Shown here: one piece after another, positions 7,507-17,022 of the stretch | Numbering within the stretch: position 1 is the stretch's first letter | Layout: every line of letters begins with the position of its first letter | Origin: Haloprofundus marisrubri | GTDB taxonomy: Archaea > Halobacteriota > Halobacteria > Halobacteriales > Haloferacaceae | Length of the DNA stretch: 64,000 nucleotides | Reading direction: 5' to 3' | Assembly (NCBI RefSeq): GCF_001469955.1 | Contig: NZ_LOPU01000004.1 | Coordinates: 62,001-126,000 of the forward strand | The notes under the pieces: generated by a model | Told to the model about the DNA's origin: nothing | What the model saw: only the letters and a program-made list of their open reading frames with translations | Database searches by the model: none | Position numbers and translations under genes: made by a program

Positions 7507-10429
7507 CTGCGCTGATGAATTTTGCTCCGATACTGGTCGTTGAACCCTGCTCTACAATCGTGATGTCTCGAAATGTACTAAGAACGTCACAGCCAGTCAC
7601 TTTCTGACTGGCAACAGCTGCATGAACGCGAGCAAAATCACTCCCCTGATGGAGTTGGTTAGCGAGCTGCGCGCCTTCTGCTGCTTTGTCCACGTCTGTC
7701 TGGCTTCTATTTTCGAACTTCCGAAGTGACTCAAGGAGATCCTGATTTACTTCTTTTCCGTATGTGGAAAGTGACTCCACAATCTCGGATACCTTCGTCA
7801 TCGACAGTGCCTGGAAGTTGTCCTTTGCAACCTCAATAGCTTCTGAATCGAAGTGATGCTCGCCAACGTCATCGAGTGAACGCCGGAAGTCATATGCCGT
7901 GTTCGCTAACTTTCGTAGCTTCGTACGCGACCTGGATTTTTCAAACCGAACTCGTGTTTCGATATTCTGTATTTGGCCTCGACCGAGCATCGAGAACACA
8001 TCGTGCGGTGATGCTCTCTCTATTCGTTGGCGAACCTCCGGGACGTCAAGGCTGTTGCTGCTCACTCCAAGGAGTTCACCGAGAAGTTCCTCGACAAACT
8101 CAACATTCTCGAATAGCTCCGTCACGTGGCTGTATTGGTCAGGATCCAGCAGCTTGCGCAATCGGTTACCCAATTCAGTATCAAGCGAAGGCTGTCCATC
8201 TGCTCCAAACTCTTCGTTGATCTTCTCGGGCGTTACCTTCTCCCAGGGGGAGTCGAGCATCACCAAATACGCATATGTAGAAAGAGCGAAATCTGTGAAA
8301 TCGTAGCGTGCGTGTCGCTTGTAGAGAATACTGCTGCCTTCGAGGTAGTTGTCGACGATTGTCTGCCGCCATCGTAGCGCATATTCAGTCAATTGCGTAC
8401 CACACTGTTCGAGGAGCTTATCGTAGTCTGCGTTCCGGGGGTCTTCGTCACGATAGACACCAAACTCGAGAAGCCGTCGCAGATCGGAACGGCGGAACTC
8501 CTCTGGGTTAATGATAATTTGATCAGTATCAGGTGACTCATCGCTGCCTGGGTATACGAACGGATATTTCTGACCGCTGAGATTATACACCAGGCTGGTG
8601 CCTTCATACAGACTAAATCCGTCTGTCAGTCGGTCTATTGCATCTTTGAGACCGAGCTTGATGTAGTGATCTGTTTCTTTTCGTTCCCAAGGGGCTTCCC
8701 GCCATGAGTCAATCTGGCCGTTGTGGTCCTCAATAATCCGCTGTACCCGAGAGACTTGAGGTTCAGGCTCTGGTTCAGGCTCTGGGTCTGGGTCTGTGGT
8801 TTGATCTGAAGACGACCCAGTACCGATAGTTGGTTGTGGCTGTGACCCAGACGCGGGAATATATATTTCTGTCTCGGATGCAGTGATTGGTCCTGGAAGG
8901 TTGTCATCGTCAGCCGCAGGTTCGACAAGTCCAAATGCTTCTCCGAACCGTCTATCGACGGCAATCTTACCGTTCTTATTTTCTCCATACCACTTTGCCA
9001 GGTCGGCGAATTGTTCGGCTCGCTCATAGACTTCGTCACTTGCTGCCAAGTCGTGGTCCAAGAGTCGAAGTCCTCGAGAACTCGACGGCGCTTCCACAAT
9101 GCCGTCGTAGTAATCTTGGAGGACCTCGAATATCTTCATAATAAACTCGCGAGGCGACTGCTCACTGGTCGAGAGCCCACTGTAGATCCGCTGTAAGAAC
9201 GTCTCGTTGAATGGGAAGAGGTCTCTGAAGGAATCATCACAGAACCCACACTGTGCACAGAGAGACCCCTCCTTTGGTTCCATTAACCGGAACGTATCTG
9301 CTTCTTCATCCCGCTCGTATCGGACACTACCATCCTGTGACTTGATGTATCCAAGGTATGGCCGGACGAAATTGACTGCAGACCCCTCGTCCAGAAACAG
9401 GACGTTGTTCGAGTCCGCTTTATTCGTTTGATAGAACTCAAAGCGGTCCTCAGCAGTCCGGGTGTGAAGTATATCCGTCGAATCACGGGTTCCAGCGACG
9501 ATAAAGTCCCAGTTGTCACTGCCCTTATCGCGCTCCATGTAGTTGCGGAGCTTTTCTGCTTCCATCGCAGCAATCGAAAAGTCCTCGAAAACGATTACCG
9601 GGCGAGTATCGGTGAATTTGCTACCTACATCCTCGAGGACGTCATCAAGTGATGCAGTCCCGTATCGATTGCGGATCTCACGCCACAGCTCTTGATTAAT
9701 TGCCCCGACAGCTTCTGAGACGCTAATCGAGTTTTCAAATACGTGAAGGAAATCATTCTGTTTGTAGCTGCCTTCAGTAACGAACTTTATTTCTTGGGCG
9801 TACTCTCCGCGCTCCACTAGCAGTTGGAGCTTTTCACGTACGAATTCACAGATTTCATCTTCTTGTCCCTGTTCGCTCGCCGATGCGTTGTATCCTCGTT
9901 GACGGAGATTGAGGATGGCCCCCGACGTAGCATTGTTTGCTACTGTCTGCGGACTCTGCTTGATGTCATCGCGGAGCTGTTTGAACTCTTCAGCACCTGA
10001 GAGTTCCTCATCGAATTGCTCCTTGTAGAACTCAGGAATACGTTCGGACAGGATTGACATCAAGTCATCATCTTTGTCTACGTGCAGAATCGGCCGGTTT
10101 GCCTCTCGCAACCGATGTGAGAGATACGCACAGAGTTCAGATTTACCGGTTCCTACCTCCCCCTCAATGACAACTGCGAAGTTCCCGACACGGTCAGCTG
10201 AAAACTGTCGAAATATCTCATCTTCCGTGTAGATTGAGGTGTTATCCGATTGGTCCCTCCCAGATTGGAACACACGAATTCGGCGGTGTGTGAAGTCAAA
10301 CAGCGTCTTGTCTTCAGAGCGAACAGCAGCCACTTTACTGAAGAGCCGTCTGAGTGTCTTTTCGTCTGTTCGCTCATAGTGTGGACACTTCTTGTCTGCA
10401 CCCACCGGCTTGAGTTGTTGCTGACTCAT
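7484..10429 (-). CDS. Large P-loop ATPase (DpdH-like candidate)
   Basis: A 981-residue protein with a clear Walker A motif (GEVGTGKS, residues 90-97) and a Walker B strand (PVIVFEDF, about residue 280), followed by a sensor-like strand (FIVAGTRDS). A Cys cluster (CAQCGFC, about residue 400) could bind zinc. A low-complexity Asp-Pro-Glu-Pro linker (about residues 556-570) separates the ATPase half from a helical C-terminal half. It sits fourth in a tightly packed five-gene operon, 2 bases after the 276-residue gene. Dpd islands encode a comparable large ATPase (DpdH) next to a smaller DpdG, and the order here matches. The ATPase call is firm; the DpdH assignment is an inference from context. 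Confidence 0.75.
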   Translation of the reverse strand: MSQQQLKPVGADKKCPHYERTDEKTLRRLFSKVAAVRSEDKTLFDFTHRRIRVFQSGRDQSDNTSIYTEDEIFRQFSADRVGNFAVVIEGEVGTGKSELCAYLSHRLREANRPILHVDKDDDLMSILSERIPEFYKEQFDEELSGAEEFKQLRDDIKQSPQTVANNATSGAILNLRQRGYNASASEQGQEDEICEFVREKLQLLVERGEYAQEIKFVTEGSYKQNDFLHVFENSISVSEAVGAINQELWREIRNRYGTASLDDVLEDVGSKFTDTRPVIVFEDFSIAAMEAEKLRNYMERDKGSDNWDFIVAGTRDSTDILHTRTAEDRFEFYQTNKADSNNVLFLDEGSAVNFVRPYLGYIKSQDGSVRYERDEEADTFRLMEPKEGSLCAQCGFCDDSFRDLFPFNETFLQRIYSGLSTSEQSPREFIMKIFEVLQDYYDGIVEAPSSSRGLRLLDHDLAASDEVYERAEQFADLAKWYGENKNGKIAVDRRFGEAFGLVEPAADDDNLPGPITASETEIYIPASGSQPQPTIGTGSSSDQTTDPDPEPEPEPEPQVSRVQRIIEDHNGQIDSWREAPWERKETDHYIKLGLKDAIDRLTDGFSLYEGTSLVYNLSGQKYPFVYPGSDESPDTDQIIINPEEFRRSDLRRLLEFGVYRDEDPRNADYDKLLEQCGTQLTEYALRWRQTIVDNYLEGSSILYKRHARYDFTDFALSTYAYLVMLDSPWEKVTPEKINEEFGADGQPSLDTELGNRLRKLLDPDQYSHVTELFENVEFVEELLGELLGVSSNSLDVPEVRQRIERASPHDVFSMLGRGQIQNIETRVRFEKSRSRTKLRKLANTAYDFRRSLDDVGEHHFDSEAIEVAKDNFQALSMTKVSEIVESLSTYGKEVNQDLLESLRKFENRSQTDVDKAAEGAQLANQLHQGSDFARVHAAVASQKVTGCDVLSTFRDITIVEQGSTTSIGAKFISAGEHYVDE
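8761..8796 (-). repeat. Short tandem repeat coding for a Pro-acidic linker
   Basis: A 12-base unit (GTTCAGGCTCTG) occurs twice in a row and is followed by two copies of GGTCTG. On the coding strand this specifies alternating Pro with Asp or Glu inside the 981-residue ATPase. It is a likely flexible hinge and a slippage-prone site. Confidence 0.85.
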
Positions 10430-10431
10430 TT

Positions 10432-11262
10432 CTATTGCAGTCTAATCGTGTTTGGTTGTCTGTCAATTCCTGCATGACTTGGCACTCGCCCTAATCGGAC
10501 TACACCTGCGTCTCCAGATTCGACGATCCGAATCTCTCCCTCACGTACGAGCGTATAGAGAATTCGTGCAAGAATCGGGGGGACCTCCCCATCACTAGTT
10601 AATTCGACAGGCAGTAGATTCGACTGTAACCAATCGATGTACTCAACTGTCGATAACTCACTCCTTCCTTGATTCCGTTCCTCAACTGCGAGTTTGATTG
10701 AATGATAAATCAGCTCAGGATCCGGATACACAGTGTGATCTCGTCCTTTAGCTTTGTGCACTAATCCGAGGAATTCAACCAGTCGAGTCCAATTTACGAA
10801 TTTCACACTATTGTGGCTAATCGGTCCCTGTGATGACTCGGGTCGGAAATCCTTGTCCCGTTCCCATTCATCAATCTCCTGGTAAAGGACCTCATCATTC
10901 GAGGTAAATGATTGAACATCGTTTTGGAGGAGATATTGGTAGTTGAGAAGTGCCACAGCTTGTTTCCCCCAATCGTCGGGATCACACTCTGCAGCAAGGT
11001 TATGCAACGCTGTCAGTCGAAAATCACGATTGAAATCACCGGTCTCCCACTCAAGACCACTCGTATACCACGAATGCTCTTCTCGACCGACCATCCGAAG
11101 TAATTGCAGGCCACTTAGTCCCTGTTCCAATAGGTTCTCTGGAAGATTGGTATCTTCCTGCAGTTCCTTTTTCGTCGCATTCCCACGCTCAATCGATTGG
11201 TACAAGGTTCTCATCGGTGCGGGTGTCTGCACCACGTTGAGTATGTATCCTTCAGAACTCAT
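10432..11262 (-). CDS. Winged-helix-like small protein (DpdG-like candidate)
   Basis: A 276-residue acidic soluble protein. The first 60 residues look like a winged helix (a helix with QSIERGNATKKEL, then GLSGLQLLRMVGREE), followed by a helical body rich in Trp and Tyr and ending in a second possible winged-helix unit (ILARILYTLVREGEIRIV). There are no enzyme motifs. It overlaps the preceding 304-residue gene by 4 bases (ATGA type) and is followed 2 bases later by the large ATPase. In bacterial Dpd islands a protein of about this size, DpdG, precedes the DpdH ATPase. I regard DpdG as plausible but unproven; it may be a DNA-binding or adaptor subunit. Confidence 0.6.
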   Translation of the reverse strand: MSSEGYILNVVQTPAPMRTLYQSIERGNATKKELQEDTNLPENLLEQGLSGLQLLRMVGREEHSWYTSGLEWETGDFNRDFRLTALHNLAAECDPDDWGKQAVALLNYQYLLQNDVQSFTSNDEVLYQEIDEWERDKDFRPESSQGPISHNSVKFVNWTRLVEFLGLVHKAKGRDHTVYPDPELIYHSIKLAVEERNQGRSELSTVEYIDWLQSNLLPVELTSDGEVPPILARILYTLVREGEIRIVESGDAGVVRLGRVPSHAGIDRQPNTIRLQ

Positions 11263-12173
11263 TGTGAGACCTCGGTGAGCCAGGCATAGTATCTGCTGTC
11301 AATAGAATACTCATTTTCCTTTAAGTTTTTAGCTTCCAGGTTCGCCTCACGTATTTTTGGATGACGAGTAGCATAGGACGGGTCGAATGTACTCCCATCC
11401 TTGACGACCCGACGATTGAGTGTGCGAGCAACTCCGTTTGCGGTTTTCCTGTCCCATTCAATACGTCGACGGAACCATTTTCCAAGCTCATTCACATCGT
11501 CGTCGGAATCTAATGGTGCTGTACCGAACTCGTCTTTCCTCGCAAATAGATCCTCGAATACTCTGTAGAGCGGGAGATACGGTGCTTCAACGAGCACATC
11601 AAAGAGAGCTTCAGCTGTTTCAACACGCTCATCTTCAACTAGTTCGTACAGATTTGCATTATCTTGTAAGAACAGATTTTTTGTATCAACGAGTGGGAGT
11701 TCCCAGTTCTGACTTTGATATTCTTCTTTGAACGCGTCATAGATGCTTTCAAACGTCCCTACTCGTTCAGCGAAGTGCTCCTGGTAGAGTGGTCGTTGTC
11801 CACCTTCCGGTGTGAACTTCATATCGTCCGTTAACACGATTAGCGTCCCATCTGATGCCGTAAACCGGCGGACGAGCTGTCGAACCGAGTATTGGGTTTG
11901 TGATTCATAATATCCATTCGTAATTACACACAGATCTTCATCGAAGACTTCGATGCCACCCAGGACGTGATACTGGTAATCCAGGTAATCGAACTGTGGC
12001 CCGAACGGAAGTCGACGCCAGGAAGTGGGGAACGTGAAATTATCCACACCCATGTAGTGGAGTGCTGGAAGTGCGCGCAGAAGCCTCCATCGCCCGTCAT
12101 CGACGTTATCGACGATGACAGCGACGTCCGCCCACTCAAATTTGCGCTGTATAGCTTCCAATAGCTTCGTCAT
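11259..12173 (-). CDS. Conserved-looking operon protein of unknown function
   Basis: A 304-residue soluble protein. The N-terminal half looks alpha/beta: hydrophobic strands such as VAVIVDNV, LCVITNGYY and LIVLTDD alternate with helices and resemble the core of a P-loop- or Rossmann-like fold, but there is no Walker A motif. The C-terminal half is helical and basic near the end. Overlaps of 4 bases on both sides (with the giant helicase upstream and the 276-residue gene downstream) show a single transcription and translation unit. It may be an inactive nucleotide-binding-like partner of the helicase or ATPase. Family not recognised. Confidence 0.6.
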   Translation of the reverse strand: MTKLLEAIQRKFEWADVAVIVDNVDDGRWRLLRALPALHYMGVDNFTFPTSWRRLPFGPQFDYLDYQYHVLGGIEVFDEDLCVITNGYYESQTQYSVRQLVRRFTASDGTLIVLTDDMKFTPEGGQRPLYQEHFAERVGTFESIYDAFKEEYQSQNWELPLVDTKNLFLQDNANLYELVEDERVETAEALFDVLVEAPYLPLYRVFEDLFARKDEFGTAPLDSDDDVNELGKWFRRRIEWDRKTANGVARTLNRRVVKDGSTFDPSYATRHPKIREANLEAKNLKENEYSIDSRYYAWLTEVSQ

Positions 12174-15100
12174 TTTCCGGCCACACCAAGTATCGATTCG
12201 AGCGTCCGATGATTGAGCAAGTCATTTTCGAGATAGTGAGCCGGCGTACGCGACAAGAGCAGACACTCGTCACAGTAATCCCCACACCGGCTACAATTCG
12301 CAATACTCACGACTTCCTTTGGGATACGGTGCTCGAGATTCTCACGAACCTGCCAAGTGATGCCGTTACCTCCCTGCCGACTATCTACGATGTAGACGGA
12401 GACCGTCTCATCAGTCTTCTCTGTCTTCACACGGAAATCAGCGCGATCACACTCCGCCACAACAGCAATCGCTTTCTCAAGAGCCTGCTGGAGACTCACA
12501 AGCGCTTGGGTCCACGATACCGTATCGTGATCAACCTTCTCCAACCGAGACTGTAGCTCATCGACACTGAAGTTTAGAGATAGTCCCTGTGTGTGATATC
12601 GTTGTCCCACTGGACGATATACTTCTTCTTCGGCTTCGTTGAGACGGTCTAACCAGGATCCACTGGCACTTATCGAATCATCTGATTCTTGTTCAATAAG
12701 GGCCTCTGAGTGCAGTGTTTTCTTGTCAGGACTACGTGAGTGACCTCTCTCGAAGGCGTAGACGAAGTCAGTTACCTCAAGCTCGCCATACTCTACGTCG
12801 CATGAGACACCGAATAATTCCGTCTCGAACGATTCCTTCGTTGCGGTGGTCTCTGTGTTCTTCACATGAGTGGACATGAGGCCGTGCGTGCGGTAGCCAC
12901 GCTGTCCACCAACTGCAGTCTTACACTCTACAGAACTGATTCCATGGACGTCAGTTACTGCTAATTCTGTGTCGCAGTATGGACACAACTCAACGTCTTC
13001 TCCGTAACTCTCGAATGGACGATCGCACTCTTCGTTGTCACACACTGCTACTGTAGTCAACGGCGTTGCTGTTCCTCGAACATCGCTCACGAGATATTTC
13101 GTTCCGTGCAACGACACCATCGCACCGAGATCGTTCCCTTCCCCAGGATACATGTCGTATAATCTGCCAGATGCCTCAAATTCGATGCCTTCGCGTCGAC
13201 CCGTGAATCGGACTGGGAATTGCTGTCCGAAGTTACGATAATTTGCGAGGTATCCGAGTCGAGCCAGCCACTGGTCTAGACGACTATTCGTCTCTGTCAG
13301 ACTCTTGTTGGTCTCGGCATCCCCGGACATCGTTGCTAGCTGGCTAAACGTCTGGTCAGTGCGGTGCTCAAGAGACAATGGTCCATCGCCGATAAACACT
13401 TCTTCGAACACCTCCGACCCACGTGGTCCAAACACCGACTTCAGGTGGTCAGTAATTGTATCCTGCATCTCCATTAGTATGAACTCCCGAAGAATGTCGA
13501 GGTGCTCCTGCACACCGTTTACATAGCTTTTGAGGTTCTCCTTCTTTGGAGAGGGCAGTTCATACATCCGGTTGAACACGTTCGACTCGTGTGGATTTCG
13601 AGCTAGATAGGCGAATACTTCGGTAACGACATGTCCTGCAAGGAGCTCACCGAAGTCCTCTGGATCTGGAACTCGGACTGGTTCGAATTCATCAAGATAC
13701 GAGTCCAAATGAGAGTAATAGTGGCCATCAACAGGGTGGTTACCCCGAACGACGGTCATTACGAGAGAAGAGCTCCCACGTGTACGTCCTGTTCGACCAC
13801 TTCGCTGGACATAGTTAGTCAGCGTCGGTGGAATTCCCACCTGGGCAACCGTATCGAGTGTCCCGATGTCGACACCGAGTTCCATAGTTGGTGTTGCACT
13901 GACAATGTTCACATCAGGGTCGTCCTTGCGGAACCCTTCCTCAATCGCTCCTCGAAGGGTATGCGGTATATTGCCTTTGTGAATCCCAACAGTGATGAAT
14001 TCGGGTGATTTGCCCCCTCGAATTGGTGTTGTGATATCGTGTGCCCAGTGGTCAACTGACCAGTCCCAACCGGCGGTCACTTCTGCGTAACCTGGCTCGA
14101 CTTCTAATTCACCTTCTTCATTGTGGGTGAATCGTTCGTAGATTTTTAGAGAACCACCACAGTCCGGGCAAGTCGAAATTGCTTGTCCGTTCTCTGTAGC
14201 AGGAACTGATTCGTAGCAGTCTGAACAGAACGCAGCCTGTCGAACAAGCGTTAGATTCGATTCATCTTGTCGTGGAGCGCGTTTGAACACCCCACTTTCT
14301 GGAGATTCATATCCCGGTATGTGACTGATGTCTTCACGAGCCTGCTCGAGCATCTGACGGACCTGTGACCTGGATTCCTCACCAATGCGAGCACTTTCGA
14401 TGCTTTGCTGCACCTCATCCCACTGCATCTCGGTGATGATTCCTTTCTCAAGAAATAGTGGCAGATACGTCTCGACAAATGCATCGAGTTCCTCATACGA
14501 CAGCGAGAGACGAGTTCCAAGTCGCTCGATAATTTTCTCCCGAGTGAGACCATCAAAAGACACACCCTTCGAGCTAAATTCGTCGCGCTGTCGGAGGGCG
14601 AACAATTCATAGAGACGGTGTGCTGCAACGAGTTCTGCGGGGTCTTCGATTTCTGCAATGACGTCTGCAGTAACAAGAGCACTATCGATTAGATGACTAC
14701 AGTTCGATAGCATTGCATGTGCCCCAATGTCCTCAAGCAGGGTGCGAAGAACGTTGTATGCAGAGCCATCTTCGTCAATTTCATTCTGCATGAGGGGCTG
14801 CCAGTATTCATCTCGAAGCGTATCCGAAACTGCTCTGTACAGCTCATAGTTATCTTTGGAGCCACCAGCTTTGATCAACTCTTGAATGTAGAGTGTCTCC
14901 GCCATGAGGCCATACTCAGTGTTAATAATCCGGTCACCGACGCTCTCTGCAGAGCTGTGCGAGTCTGAGAATACAAGCGTCTTCTTCGAGGGTGAATTCC
15001 GACAAATCTCAGTGAGCATGTATGAGAGGAGTGACGACGTCGGAACTCCAATATCTGATAACCGAGGCCGCTTATCACAACCCGGACAGACCGAACTAGA

Positions 15101-16894
15101 CGAAGTCTCTCCCCCAATCGGGATGAACGAGTCGTCTTCTGATTCGAGAATTTCGACGTGTGGATGGTGGCACCGTCTGCAGAATTGTACTTCGGGGTTG
15201 TGACTACCACAACACCAGCTGTCACGCATTACTCGGTCACAGTCTCGACACCAATATACGTTAGTCGGCGGCTTCAAGAAGACGTGATACTTTTCGGTAA
15301 CAACACCTGCCAATCGACCGAACGCCATAACTGTCTCCAACGTTCCTTCAGCGTCCTCAACGCCTGTATCCTTAGCTAGCTCTAACAACTGGTCGTACTC
15401 TCGGAACTCGACTTCCCCAACGGTATCTGTGTTGAACCATTCTGCGAATTGAGCCACTTCTGGGACGTGATTGAGAACGAACTCGTACCATCCACTCATC
15501 GTTCCGCTCTGTTCGATAACTGACTCTGTGAGCTTCGACCGACCAGATTCTGAGGCCACTACTTCTTCTACAGAACTGAAATCGTGGAGTAATAGCGAGT
15601 CAAGCCTTCTTTCGATTGGCTGCGTCGCCCATTCGGTATTGGGTGCGAGTGTCAATGACTGACCGTCAGAGAAGAAACCAACTTCCTCGAGCGTTTTTAT
15701 AGCGTTCTGTAGAGCATACGTCTCGATAACCTCCTCAGAATTGTCCGCAGAGACGTATGCGAGAGCTATTGAGTGGACGAGGTCGCTGAGTGTAGTCGGG
15801 GTGAGTCGCGTGAATGAGGCTTCACTACGAAGGTCGAAGTCTCTAGCTGTGAACTCAACGACATTGATATTATCAGTGTTAGTTCCAGTGAGTGACTTTG
15901 CCAGCGGACCAGGGTTCTCAACCGTCGCTGACACCATTGTAATCTGTGGGTTTCGGTTTTTGTAGAAGTGTTTGAGCCGTCGCGAGAGCAATTGGACAGC
16001 AGCACCCTGAATTCCACTCCACACGTGAGCTTCGTCAAATACTATGTGTTTGACGGGATGTTCGCTGGGTGTATCTCCTAAAACACCCCGAGATTCGTCG
16101 TTATTACTAACGAACATATAGTCTAGTGCTTCAGGATTCGTGAGCATTATGTCAACCCCGCGACGGATACTGTCGCGGGTGACTCGAATCCACGAATACT
16201 TGTTATCGTCAGTTCCAACAGTCGATTCTCCGAGTACACGAAGCTTCTCTCCATTTCGAGGACATTGCAGGCCACGAACGTACGACCCTTTCTCGATTTC
16301 ATACCCTCGCGTGCCTACACGTGTCGGAGTGTCAGAATCCCAGATACCAATCGTAATCCGGTCTTCTGGGTCGAGATTTCTATTTATTTGATCTAGATAT
16401 GTGATGAATCGATTGAGCTGGTCAACGCCCAGCGTTTTCATTGGGTAGAGAATTAATGATTTGAGTCCATCCTCATCTGTCGAAAGACAATGATTGAGAA
16501 TTGGAAGGAAAAATGACTCTGTTTTCCCTGTCGCTGTCGGCACAGCCAAAATATTATCGTCGTCATTCGTCTCAATCTGCTCGACCATTTCAGCTTGGTG
16601 CTGATAGAGAGAGCCGGACTCATTTCCTCCGAAGAGTTCCTGGACAATAGCGTCCGTTATCCTCTCGTCGTAACCAAGATCTCCGAGAAAGTCGATTGCA
16701 GATTGATCGTGAAACTTTGGAGCATCAACAAATTCAACGTATGGGCCCTTCTGTTCGACAAGCTCGTTGTTGACAAACTCACGGGCGTTCTCAATTCCTT
16801 CTACCTGATTCAGTTTCGTCATTTGACGATTCCACCAGGTAATCTCGGACGCTCTGTCAAGCGCTCGGTCGAGAGTGGCTTGTGGAGAGTGCAT
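12170..16894 (-). CDS. Giant DEAD/DEAH helicase with zinc clusters and DUF1998 domain
   Basis: A 1574-residue superfamily 2 helicase. Walker A is VPTATGKT (about residues 118-125), motif Ia lies near LYPMKTLG, the DEAH box is in VFDEAHVWSG (about residue 288), motif III is VSATVENP, and the C-terminal helicase lobe carries MELGVDIG and QRSGRTGRTR (about residue 1025). Several Cys pairs form likely zinc ribbons (CRDC/CRRC and CPGC in the middle, CSDC/CPDC and CPYC later), and a terminal Cys cluster (CSRCGDYCDEC) closes a DUF1998 domain. It is the first gene of a five-gene operon with a TATA-like box 26 bases upstream. Related to DpdJ/DrmA/YprA-type helicases of defence systems; a specific Dpd letter cannot be fixed from sequence alone. 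Confidence 0.85.
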   Translation of the reverse strand: MHSPQATLDRALDRASEITWWNRQMTKLNQVEGIENAREFVNNELVEQKGPYVEFVDAPKFHDQSAIDFLGDLGYDERITDAIVQELFGGNESGSLYQHQAEMVEQIETNDDDNILAVPTATGKTESFFLPILNHCLSTDEDGLKSLILYPMKTLGVDQLNRFITYLDQINRNLDPEDRITIGIWDSDTPTRVGTRGYEIEKGSYVRGLQCPRNGEKLRVLGESTVGTDDNKYSWIRVTRDSIRRGVDIMLTNPEALDYMFVSNNDESRGVLGDTPSEHPVKHIVFDEAHVWSGIQGAAVQLLSRRLKHFYKNRNPQITMVSATVENPGPLAKSLTGTNTDNINVVEFTARDFDLRSEASFTRLTPTTLSDLVHSIALAYVSADNSEEVIETYALQNAIKTLEEVGFFSDGQSLTLAPNTEWATQPIERRLDSLLLHDFSSVEEVVASESGRSKLTESVIEQSGTMSGWYEFVLNHVPEVAQFAEWFNTDTVGEVEFREYDQLLELAKDTGVEDAEGTLETVMAFGRLAGVVTEKYHVFLKPPTNVYWCRDCDRVMRDSWCCGSHNPEVQFCRRCHHPHVEILESEDDSFIPIGGETSSSSVCPGCDKRPRLSDIGVPTSSLLSYMLTEICRNSPSKKTLVFSDSHSSAESVGDRIINTEYGLMAETLYIQELIKAGGSKDNYELYRAVSDTLRDEYWQPLMQNEIDEDGSAYNVLRTLLEDIGAHAMLSNCSHLIDSALVTADVIAEIEDPAELVAAHRLYELFALRQRDEFSSKGVSFDGLTREKIIERLGTRLSLSYEELDAFVETYLPLFLEKGIITEMQWDEVQQSIESARIGEESRSQVRQMLEQAREDISHIPGYESPESGVFKRAPRQDESNLTLVRQAAFCSDCYESVPATENGQAISTCPDCGGSLKIYERFTHNEEGELEVEPGYAEVTAGWDWSVDHWAHDITTPIRGGKSPEFITVGIHKGNIPHTLRGAIEEGFRKDDPDVNIVSATPTMELGVDIGTLDTVAQVGIPPTLTNYVQRSGRTGRTRGSSSLVMTVVRGNHPVDGHYYSHLDSYLDEFEPVRVPDPEDFGELLAGHVVTEVFAYLARNPHESNVFNRMYELPSPKKENLKSYVNGVQEHLDILREFILMEMQDTITDHLKSVFGPRGSEVFEEVFIGDGPLSLEHRTDQTFSQLATMSGDAETNKSLTETNSRLDQWLARLGYLANYRNFGQQFPVRFTGRREGIEFEASGRLYDMYPGEGNDLGAMVSLHGTKYLVSDVRGTATPLTTVAVCDNEECDRPFESYGEDVELCPYCDTELAVTDVHGISSVECKTAVGGQRGYRTHGLMSTHVKNTETTATKESFETELFGVSCDVEYGELEVTDFVYAFERGHSRSPDKKTLHSEALIEQESDDSISASGSWLDRLNEAEEEVYRPVGQRYHTQGLSLNFSVDELQSRLEKVDHDTVSWTQALVSLQQALEKAIAVVAECDRADFRVKTEKTDETVSVYIVDSRQGGNGITWQVRENLEHRIPKEVVSIANCSRCGDYCDECLLLSRTPAHYLENDLLNHRTLESILGVAGK

Positions 16895-16920
16895 TCGGCT
16901 TGTTGATTTGATGTTGTGTC

Positions 16921-16930
16921 TTGTTTATAA
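16921..16930 (-). promoter_or_regulatory. TATA-like box of the five-gene helicase operon
   Basis: On the minus strand the sequence reads TTATAAACAA, ending 26 bases before the ATG at 16894. This is the usual distance for a leaderless archaeal transcript. Confidence 0.55.
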
Positions 16931-17022
16931 GTCTATACGTCGAAATATGTACCAAGCGTACTGTCTCGACAGCCGTCACGACCAGAATTCAATACACTCC
17001 ACGATATCATCGCCTCGGCCAG

